Shown: positions 1 through 5,051 of the stretch, in pieces
How the letters are laid out: each line of letters starts with the position of its first letter
How positions within the stretch are numbered: position 1 is the stretch's first letter
From: Solirubrobacterales bacterium
Lineage (GTDB): Bacteria; Actinomycetota; Thermoleophilia; Solirubrobacterales; Solirubrobacteraceae
Length of the DNA: 5,051 bases
Direction of reading: 5' to 3'
Assembly: GCA_025964075.1 (NCBI GenBank)
Contig: JAOPZQ010000620.1
Coordinates: 1 to 5,051, forward strand
Program-made: the position numbers and the translations under genes
The notes under the pieces: generated by a model
What the model was told of the DNA's origin: nothing
Databases searched by the model: none
The model's input: the letters and a program-made list of their open reading frames with translations, nothing else

Positions 1-94
1 GCTGCAGGCCGTCGCGCGGCGGCGCCTCAGCCGCGCCGGGAGCCCCGGCGACCGCGCCTGGTGGCAGGAGGTGATCGGCGCGCTCGCGCGGTGA
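1..94 (+). CDS. C-terminal end of an unidentified plus-strand protein (partial, 5' end outside window)
   Basis: The first complete codon starts at base 2, and 30 sense codons run to a TGA stop at 92-94. Every one of these codons ends in G or C, the pattern expected of a real gene in this genome. The visible tail is arginine- and alanine-rich and ends in RAWWQEVIGALAR, which looks like a short amphipathic C-terminal helix. This is too little to assign a family. The gene converges on the pilin-like gene, with only 14 bases between the two stop codons and no obvious terminator hairpin there. It could be a chance open frame in GC-rich DNA, but the perfect third-position bias and the neat stop-to-stop junction favour a real gene. 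Confidence 0.5.
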   Translation, partial: LQAVARRRLSRAGSPGDRAWWQEVIGALAR

Positions 95-108
95 GACCGA
101 CCGGGCCA

Positions 109-1401
109 TCACCGCACCAGGCAGTCCGCGCGCGGGAGGAAGCCGAGGCCCGGCAGCCGGGTGTACACGCCGGTCAGTCGCAGGTGCTGGGAGGAGTGCG
201 AGAGGCCGCCGCCGACCTCGGCGCCGAGGGCGAGCGTAGCGCCGAGCCCGCCGTGGCCGTCGCGCGAGGCGAACGTCCGGACCGTCGTCGTTCCGTGCTC
301 GTTCACGAATCTCGCGAAGTCAGCGCCGCGTCCGGCGATCGCGGCCGGGCCGCCGGTCAACCGTCCGCGGAGGAACGCCTGCGCGGCGGCGTGGCTCGCC
401 GGGTCCGCGAGGTCGAGGTCGACCTCGACCTCCTGCAGATCGCCCGAGCCGTGCATGTCCTTCGCCAGACGTCCGGCGCCCTCGGGCAGCGCCTGGTAGG
501 TCACCGCGTGCGAGGTGACGAGCTCGAGCCTCAGCGCGACCGGGTGGTCGTGGCGGTCGAACGTGAGGGCGGCGATCCCGGTCGCTCTCGCGACCGCGCC
601 GAGCCCGAACGCGCTGAACCACTCCCCGCTCGCCTCGCCGCCGAGCCGCAGATACGCGGTGCGGCGGCCGCTCGCGCGCTCGTCGCTGTGGCCGATCGCC
701 CCGGTCAGCGCCGCCTGGAGGCCGGCGCCCCAGCCCATCGTCGCGTGGGCGCCCAGGGCCAGCCTCAGGCCGCCCTCGGTGTACGTGACGTCGGCGGGCG
801 GCTGCTTGCGCGGCGCCCAGCCGAGCGCGGCGCAGAAGAAGCAGATCGTCCTGCGGGCGTCGTTGATGATGTGGGTCCCCAGGTCCTGGTCGCCGCCGTA
901 GCGCTTGACGAACCCGTCGGCGGCCGCACGGTTCGCGAAGGTCCAGGACCGGCCGGCGGTGAACTTCACCGCCGCCTCGGCCGTAGCGCCGACGCCCGCC
1001 TGGAGGTGACCGACCTGGAAGCTCGCGCCGATGCCCGCGACGCCACCTCCGCCGCCCGAGTTCGTGAACGTCACCGTGACGCTCCCGTCCGACTTCGTCA
1101 CCTCCTGGACGCCGAGCCCGCCGCCGAGCTTGATGAACGCCACCTTGACGTCGAAGTCCTGGCTCCGGCTCGAGCGCCGGAGCGGGCACGCAGGCAGGTC
1201 GGCGAGGTCGGCGGGCCGGCGCGGACAGCGCCCGCCGCCGACCTCGCACAGGCCGTGCCGAATCGCCCACGCGACGCCCCGGCCGAGCCCGCCGTAGGTG
1301 AGCGCCGCGGCGGCGCCCAGCACGAGCGCGACGAGGGCGACGAGCGCGATCCACTCGACGCTCGCCTGCCCTCGATCGTGGGGAGGGGGATGACGCGACA
1401 C
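109..1401 (-). CDS. Large exported protein with a type IV prepilin/TadE-like N-terminus, function unknown (430 aa)
   Basis: The protein begins with a short basic leader (residues 1-11, ending DRG), then QASVEW and a hydrophobic segment at about 18-40. G11 followed by Q, with glutamate at position +5 (E16), is the classic prepilin-peptidase cleavage pattern of Flp/TadE-like and other type IV pilin-like proteins. Cleavage would leave a mature protein anchored by its N-terminal helix, with about 390 residues outside the membrane. That body is glycine-rich (a run of five glycines near 116-120) and has many stretches of alternating hydrophobic and polar residues that suggest beta strands, such as 84-92, 107-113, 210-232 and 248-300. 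Cysteines at 52, 59, 72, 187, 190 (CFFC) and 427 could form disulphides outside the cell. Flp pilins and TadE proteins are usually far shorter, so this is not an ordinary pilin subunit. The start is GTG at 1399-1401, chosen because it gives the correct short basic leader; no good Shine-Dalgarno sequence precedes it. No Tad secretion genes are in view. The C-terminal domain is not recognised. Confidence 0.78.
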   Translation of the reverse strand: MSRHPPPHDRGQASVEWIALVALVALVLGAAAALTYGGLGRGVAWAIRHGLCEVGGGRCPRRPADLADLPACPLRRSSRSQDFDVKVAFIKLGGGLGVQEVTKSDGSVTVTFTNSGGGGGVAGIGASFQVGHLQAGVGATAEAAVKFTAGRSWTFANRAAADGFVKRYGGDQDLGTHIINDARRTICFFCAALGWAPRKQPPADVTYTEGGLRLALGAHATMGWGAGLQAALTGAIGHSDERASGRRTAYLRLGGEASGEWFSAFGLGAVARATGIAALTFDRHDHPVALRLELVTSHAVTYQALPEGAGRLAKDMHGSGDLQEVEVDLDLADPASHAAAQAFLRGRLTGGPAAIAGRGADFARFVNEHGTTTVRTFASRDGHGGLGATLALGAEVGGGLSHSSQHLRLTGVYTRLPGLGFLPRADCLVR

Positions 1402-1577
1402 GCGAGCGAGGATGGGGGCCGGGCCGCGCCGTGTGGGCGTCTGGGCGCGCTATTGGCGCGGAGCTGTGACGAAGTTGGCGCGGTTCGTGGGCCTGGCGTT
1501 TCGAACAGCGACGCCTCGAGGCGGAGGGTTCGGCCACGACGTCGGCGTAGTCGCACCCAGTGGCGAATCGCGCAGTC
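1402..1577 (-). other. Upstream region of the pilin-like gene, no recognisable promoter
   Basis: This non-coding stretch separates the palindrome from the GTG start of the pilin-like gene and should hold its promoter. Read on the minus strand, I see no convincing -35/-10 pair and no AGGAGG-like site close to the GTG. The open frames that cross it are shadows with no recognisable protein features. A partial copy of the palindrome's core, CCAGTGGCGA, lies at 1557-1566. Confidence 0.5.
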
Positions 1578-1618
1578 GATGGCGACTTTTGTCGCCAGTG
1601 GCGACAAAAGTCGCCATC
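1578..1618. repeat. Nested double palindrome in the intergenic gap (20-base arms, 1-base centre)
   Basis: The left arm (1578-1597) and right arm (1599-1618) are perfect reverse complements around a single G at 1598. Each arm contains its own palindrome: TGGCGACTTTTGTCGCCA at 1580-1597 and TGGCGACAAAAGTCGCCA at 1599-1616. The 7-mer TGGCGAC or its complement therefore occurs four times. In RNA it could fold as one long hairpin or as two short hairpins with U4 and A4 loops. It lies 53 bases beyond the methyltransferase stop and 176 bases before the pilin-like start. No T-run follows on either strand, so it is not a canonical intrinsic terminator. Possible roles are a non-canonical terminator or mRNA 3'-end stabiliser for the ppx-ppk operon, a paired operator for a dimeric regulator, or one copy of a dispersed REP-like element. 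The symmetry is certain; the role is not. Confidence 0.9.
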
Positions 1619-1671
1619 CGCGGCCGAGCGGACCGCGGGAGAGCCCCGGCCGAACCCGCGTCCTCCCAAGC

Positions 1672-2451
1672 TCAGCCCACCCGGACCGTCACGTGCGCGT
1701 CGCAGCGCCAGCGCAGCACCGCCTCCTCCACGCCATGCGCCGCCAGCACGCCCGCCACCTCGGCCAGCGCCGCCACCCGAGCGTCCTCGGGCAGAGCGGC
1801 GATGAAGCTCATCGACGCCACCTGGTCCACCACGCCGGCCGCCGTGTACCGGTGCTCGTTCGGGAACGACTCCGTGCGCACCGGCGTGAAGTCGGCGCGG
1901 CCGTGCATCCCCTCGTCGAACGTGCCGAACGGCCGGTGCGACCACGGGTGCTCCCGGGTGTCGCGATGGCGCTCGATCGCCTCGCCGACCTCCCGCGCCC
2001 ACGGCCCGCCCCACCGCGGCACGTTCCACAGGACCGCCAGCCCGCCCCGCGGCACGAGCACGCGCCGGATCTCCGCCAGCGCCGGCTCGAGCGAGAACCA
2101 GTGGAACGCCTCGCCCGAGAACACCGCGGCGACGCTGGCGTCCTCCAGGGGGATCGCCTCCGCGACGCCCGGCAGGTCCTCGACGCCCGGCAGCACGCGT
2201 GAGAGCTCGGCGCGCATGGCGTCGAGCGGCTCGACCGCGACGACCTCGCCGGCGCGCCCCACGAGCCCGCGCGTGAGCTTGCCGGTCCCCGCGCCGAGGT
2301 CGAGCACGCGCGAGTCGGCGGACAGCCCGAGCGTCGAGAACAGCCAGTCCAGCGCCGCCGGGGGGTACTCCGGCCGTACCCGCTCGTACGCCGCCGCACC
2401 CTCGGTGAAGCCGGCCGCCGCGAGCGGATCGACGCGCGGGCGCTCGCTCAC
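1672..2451 (-). CDS. Class I SAM-dependent methyltransferase (259 aa)
   Basis: The product is a Rossmann-fold methyltransferase of the Methyltransf_11 type, which moves a methyl group from S-adenosylmethionine to an unknown acceptor. Motif I, VLDLGAGTGKLT (49-60), is the SAM-binding glycine loop. VVAVEP (70-75) places the acidic residue E74 at the end of strand 2, where it would hold the ribose hydroxyls. IPLEDASVAAVFSGEAFHWF (100-119) covers motifs II/III, and the RRVLVPRGGLAVLW strand (129-142) follows. The opening AAAYERVRPEYPPAALDWL (19-37) is typical of this small-molecule methyltransferase group. No signal peptide or membrane segment is seen, so it is cytoplasmic. The start is GTG at 2449-2451, whose last two bases form part of the ppk TGA stop (4-base overlap, GTGA). 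There is no strong ribosome site, so translation is probably coupled to ppk. The family is clear; the substrate is not, and a polyphosphate link rests on operon position alone. Confidence 0.95.
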   Translation of the reverse strand: MSERPRVDPLAAAGFTEGAAAYERVRPEYPPAALDWLFSTLGLSADSRVLDLGAGTGKLTRGLVGRAGEVVAVEPLDAMRAELSRVLPGVEDLPGVAEAIPLEDASVAAVFSGEAFHWFSLEPALAEIRRVLVPRGGLAVLWNVPRWGGPWAREVGEAIERHRDTREHPWSHRPFGTFDEGMHGRADFTPVRTESFPNEHRYTAAGVVDQVASMSFIAALPEDARVAALAEVAGVLAAHGVEEAVLRWRCDAHVTVRVG

Positions 2452-4589
2452 TCGGCCGCGGACGCCGACAGCGTCTCGGTCGCCCGCGCCGCGTGCCCGA
2501 GCATGAGCTCGCGGTGCACGGAGCGCGGCTCGGGACCCTGGTGCTCGCGGCGCACCCACGTCCCGTCGGTGTGGAGCTCCCAAGCGTCCGTGTCGTCCGC
2601 CAGGCAGCGATCGAGCGTGTCCATCAGGTCCGCGCGCAGCGTCGCGTCCTCGACCGGCGCCACGAGCTCGACGCGCGTGTCGAGGTTGCGTGGCATCAGG
2701 TCGGCGGAGCCGATGAACACGCGATGCTCGTCCCCGCGCTCGAAGGAGAAGATCCGCGAGTGCTCGAGGAAGCGGCCGACGATCGAGGCCACGCGCACGT
2801 TCTCCGAGATCCCCGGCACGCCGGGGCGCAGGCAGCAGATGCCGCGCACGTTCAGGTCGACCGGCACGCCGGCCATCGAGGCCCGGTACAGCGCCTCGAT
2901 GCAGCGCCGGTCCACGAGCTGGTTCATCTTCATGGCGATCCGCGCGCGCTCGCCGCGCTCGTGCGCCGCGACCGTGCTCTCGATCTCCTCGAGGATCCCG
3001 TCGCGCAGATGGACGGGGGCGACGAGCACCTTGCGGTAGCGGCGCGGCCGCGCGTAGCCCGTGAGGAAGTTGAACATGTCGGCGACGTCGGCGCCGATGT
3101 CCGGGTCGGTCGTGAACAGGCCGAAGTCCGTGTACATCCGCGCCGTGCTCGGGTTGTAGTTGCCCGTGCCGATGTGGACGTAGTTGCGCACGCCGTCGCC
3201 CTCGCGGCGGACGACGAGGATGCATTTCGCGTGCGTCTTCAGCGCCGGGTGCCCGTAGACCACGTGCACGCCGGCCTGCTCGAGCGCCCGTGCCCACTGG
3301 ATGTTCGCCCGCTCGTCGAACCGGGCCTTCAGCTCCACCAGCGCCACCGCCTGCTTGCCCCGCTCGGTGGCCCGGATCAGCGCCGGGACGAGCGGTGAGT
3401 CGTCGCTCGTCCGGTACACCGTCTGCTTGATCGCGAGGACGGCGGGGTCCTCGACCGCCTGGTCGACGAACCGCTCGACCGAGGTCTCGAAGGAGTCGTA
3501 GGGGTGGTGGACCAGCAGGTCGCCCTGGCGCATCGCGGCGAACACGTCGACGGCGTCGCCCTGCTCGCCCTGGAGCCGCGGCTGGGTCACGGGGGTCCAG
3601 GGCTTGTCGCGCAGCTCCTGGAAGCCCGGGAGCTTCACGATCTCGATCAGGTCTTGCAGGTCGAGCGGCCCCTCGACCTCGTAGATCTCGCGCGGCTCGA
3701 CCTCGAGCGACTCGGTCAGCTGGTGGAGCAGGTAGGAGTCCATCCCCCGGCTCACCTCGACGCGCACCGTCTCGCCGAAGCGCCGGCGCCGGAGCTGGGC
3801 CTCGACCGCCTTGAGCAGGTCGTCGGCCTCGTCGCTGACCTCGAAGTCGGCGTCGCGCGTGATGCGGAAGAACGCGTGGTCGAGGATCTCCATGCCCGGG
3901 AACAGCGTGTCGAGGTGCGCGGAGATCAGGTCCTCGAGGGCCACGAACGTGGTCGCCCCCTCCTTGACCGGCACGAACCGGGGCAGCATCTCCTTCGGCA
4001 CCTTCACCCGCGCGAACGCCCGATGGTCGTTGACCGGGTCGCGCAGGAGCACCGCGAGCGAGAGCGACAGGTTCGAGATGTACGGGAACGGCCGGCCCAG
4101 GCCCACGGCCAGCGGAGTCAGGACGGGGAAGATCTGCCGCGCGAAGCGCTCGTCGAGGGCCTCGCGCTCCTTCGCCGTCACCTCGTCGTAACGGACGATC
4201 CGGATGCCGTGCTCGGCCAGCGCGGGCCGCAGGTCGTGCTCGAGGCAGTTCTCGAGGCGCTCTCCCTGCGCGACGACCCGCTGCCGGATCGCGTCGATCG
4301 TCTCCGTCGCCGTGCGCCCGTCCGGGCCGCGGGCGTTGATGCCGGCGTCCACCTGGTCGCGCAGGCCGGCGACGCGGATCATGAAGAACTCGTCGAGGTT
4401 GTTCGTGTAGATCGCGCAGAACTTCGCGCGCTCGAGCAGCGGCACGCGCGCGTCCTCGGCGATCTGGAGGACCCGATCGTTGAGGTCGAGCCACGAGAGC
4501 TCGCGGTTGAAGTACAGCTCGGGGTCGGTGAGGTCCGGCTCCGACGGCTGCTCGTCGACTACGGGATGAGCGGCGGTGTCGGTGTCCAT
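2448..4589 (-). CDS. ppk1: Polyphosphate kinase 1 (713 aa)
   Basis: PPK1 reversibly transfers the terminal phosphate of ATP onto a growing polyphosphate chain through a phosphohistidine intermediate. All four domains appear present, and the length is close to the usual 690-720 residues. The N-terminal domain has YFNRELSWLDLNDRVL (26-41) and YTNNLDEFFMIRVAGL (61-76), whose N64 matches the ATP-contacting asparagine of E. coli PPK. The head domain covers about 125-325, including FPVLTPLAVGLGRPFPYISNL (154-174). The catalytic half has QTVYRTSDDS (R393) and VELKARFDE (R423), matching the Mg-binding arginines. KTHAKC carries H453, equivalent to the autophosphorylated His435 of E. coli, and GRFLEHSRIFSF carries H610, equivalent to His592. 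HIGTGNYNPSTARMYTDFGLFT (472-493) is also canonical. All key residues are intact, so the enzyme should be active. The ATG at 4587-4589 lies 3 bases after the upstream ppx stop, with no evident Shine-Dalgarno, suggesting translational coupling. The protein carries short acidic N-terminal and alanine-rich C-terminal tails. Confidence 0.98.
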   Translation of the reverse strand: MDTDTAAHPVVDEQPSEPDLTDPELYFNRELSWLDLNDRVLQIAEDARVPLLERAKFCAIYTNNLDEFFMIRVAGLRDQVDAGINARGPDGRTATETIDAIRQRVVAQGERLENCLEHDLRPALAEHGIRIVRYDEVTAKEREALDERFARQIFPVLTPLAVGLGRPFPYISNLSLSLAVLLRDPVNDHRAFARVKVPKEMLPRFVPVKEGATTFVALEDLISAHLDTLFPGMEILDHAFFRITRDADFEVSDEADDLLKAVEAQLRRRRFGETVRVEVSRGMDSYLLHQLTESLEVEPREIYEVEGPLDLQDLIEIVKLPGFQELRDKPWTPVTQPRLQGEQGDAVDVFAAMRQGDLLVHHPYDSFETSVERFVDQAVEDPAVLAIKQTVYRTSDDSPLVPALIRATERGKQAVALVELKARFDERANIQWARALEQAGVHVVYGHPALKTHAKCILVVRREGDGVRNYVHIGTGNYNPSTARMYTDFGLFTTDPDIGADVADMFNFLTGYARPRRYRKVLVAPVHLRDGILEEIESTVAAHERGERARIAMKMNQLVDRRCIEALYRASMAGVPVDLNVRGICCLRPGVPGISENVRVASIVGRFLEHSRIFSFERGDEHRVFIGSADLMPRNLDTRVELVAPVEDATLRADLMDTLDRCLADDTDAWELHTDGTWVRREHQGPEPRSVHRELMLGHAARATETLSASAAE

Positions 4590-4592
4590 CGG

Positions 4593-5051
4593 CTAGTTGA
4601 TGGTACTCGCGCCACCCTGGCCGGTCGTCGCTCCGGCGTGCGCCTCCAGCAGCACGCCCTCGCGCAGCCCGCCGCGCGAGACCCGCAGCGGACACCCGAA
4701 CGCCGCGCCGGCGGCGGCGAGCAGGAGGATCCCCGCCGGCAGGAGCCGCACGCGGGCGGGATCGAGCTCCCACCGCCGGGCGACGTCGTCCGCCCGATGG
4801 GCGGCCAGCACGCACAGGCCGCCCTCGAGCGACGGCACGTCCAGCTCGCCGCCGACGAGACGGCGCAGCGACGTCGCGCTCCCGCCGACCGCGAGCGCCG
4901 ACGGCGGTCGCGGCACGTCCAGGCCCGCGAGCGCTGCCGCGACGTGCCGGCGCAGCGCGTTCAGCTCCTCGGCCGCCGGAGGATCCGAGCGCAGGTAGGC
5001 CTCGGCGAGATCGCCCGAGCCGACGCCGACCGACGCGCACCAGCTCACGCC
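4593..5051 (-). CDS. ppx: Ppx/GppA family phosphatase, C-terminal part (5' end outside window)
   Basis: The last 152 codons of a minus-strand gene are visible, ending in TAG at 4593-4595; the reading frame stays open to the window edge. The family hydrolyses the terminal phosphates of polyphosphate (exopolyphosphatase) or the 5'-phosphate of pppGpp. Counting from the GTG codon at 5046-5048, family landmarks are: VGVGSGDLAEAYLRSDPP (7-24), a form of the 'G-S-x-x-L-T-E' segment; ALAVGGSATSL (51-61), the glycine-rich phosphate loop of the ASKHA fold; VRLLPAGILLL (100-110); and GGLREGVLLE (126-135), the near-terminal signature. The chain ends about 16 residues after that signature, so the HD-like C-terminal domain of E. 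coli Ppx is absent. This matches the short actinobacterial type. The catalytic glutamate lies in the missing N-terminal half and cannot be checked. The GTG at 5046-5048 falls mid-domain and is not the true start. The gene lies 3 bases upstream of ppk1 on the same strand. Ppx versus GppA activity cannot be settled, but pairing with ppk favours exopolyphosphatase. Confidence 0.9.
   Translation of the reverse strand, partial: GVSWCASVGVGSGDLAEAYLRSDPPAAEELNALRRHVAAALAGLDVPRPPSALAVGGSATSLRRLVGGELDVPSLEGGLCVLAAHRADDVARRWELDPARVRLLPAGILLLAAAGAAFGCPLRVSRGGLREGVLLEAHAGATTGQGGASTIN

Noticed and set aside
1098..1607. 169-codon minus-strand open frame starting inside the palindrome
   Set aside because: It runs out of frame into the pilin-like gene, has no recognisable features, and its first residues merely translate the repeat.
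1578..1618. Canonical rho-independent terminator
   Set aside because: The stem is long, but neither strand shows the required T-run after it; the only T4/A4 tracts are inside the loops. It is kept as a repeat of undecided role.
1578..1618. CRISPR array or transposon end
   Set aside because: There is only one compact palindrome, with no regularly spaced repeats, no cas or transposase genes, and no target-site duplication visible.
320..2029. 569-codon minus-strand open frame
   Set aside because: It overlaps two better-supported genes in another frame of the same strand, and its product is an arginine/glycine-rich nonsense composition.
61..2202. 713-codon plus-strand open frame
   Set aside because: It spans the pilin-like gene, the gap and half of the methyltransferase on the opposite strand. 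The translation is low-complexity arginine/alanine-rich with no motif, as expected of an antisense shadow in GC-rich DNA.
2493..3398. 301-codon plus-strand open frame antisense to ppk1
   Set aside because: No recognisable motif, and it lies fully opposite an intact, highly conserved ppk1.
2452..5040. Minus-strand open frame continuing upstream of the methyltransferase, suggesting a 1122-residue fusion
   Set aside because: Upstream of 2451 this frame lies across ppk1 and ppx out of phase and is arginine-rich shadow sequence. The recognisable methyltransferase starts at the GTG overlapping the ppk1 stop.

Overview
The window is very GC-rich, and the real genes use almost only G or C at third codon positions. 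The genes resemble those of high-GC actinobacteria. The combination of a short Ppx, a PPK1 and a 'GQASVEW' pilin-like leader would suit Thermoleophilia/Solirubrobacterales-type soil bacteria. That placement is inferred from gene style, not from a search.

Layout from left to right. Positions 1-94 hold the last 30 codons of an unidentified plus-strand gene. It converges on a minus-strand gene (109-1401) for a 430-residue exported protein with a type IV prepilin/TadE-like N-terminus and a long glycine-rich body of unknown function. The 270-base gap at 1402-1671 carries a striking nested palindrome (1578-1618). From there to the right edge runs a tight minus-strand cluster, transcribed from right to left: the C-terminal half of a Ppx/GppA phosphatase (4593-5051, cut by the window edge), polyphosphate kinase ppk1 (2448-4589), and a class I SAM-dependent methyltransferase (1672-2451). 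The gap between ppx and ppk is 3 bases, and ppk overlaps the methyltransferase by 4 bases, so all three are probably one translationally coupled operon.

Functionally, PPK1 makes polyphosphate from ATP. The Ppx/GppA protein would hydrolyse it, or the related (p)ppGpp, so the first two genes form a synthesis/degradation pair for phosphate storage and stress signalling. The methyltransferase's substrate cannot be read from sequence; only its operon position links it to polyphosphate. The pilin-like gene is separated from this operon by the palindrome and is probably an independent unit.

No RNA gene, CRISPR array, insertion sequence or phage gene was seen. The least explained elements are the double palindrome and the large pilin-like protein.
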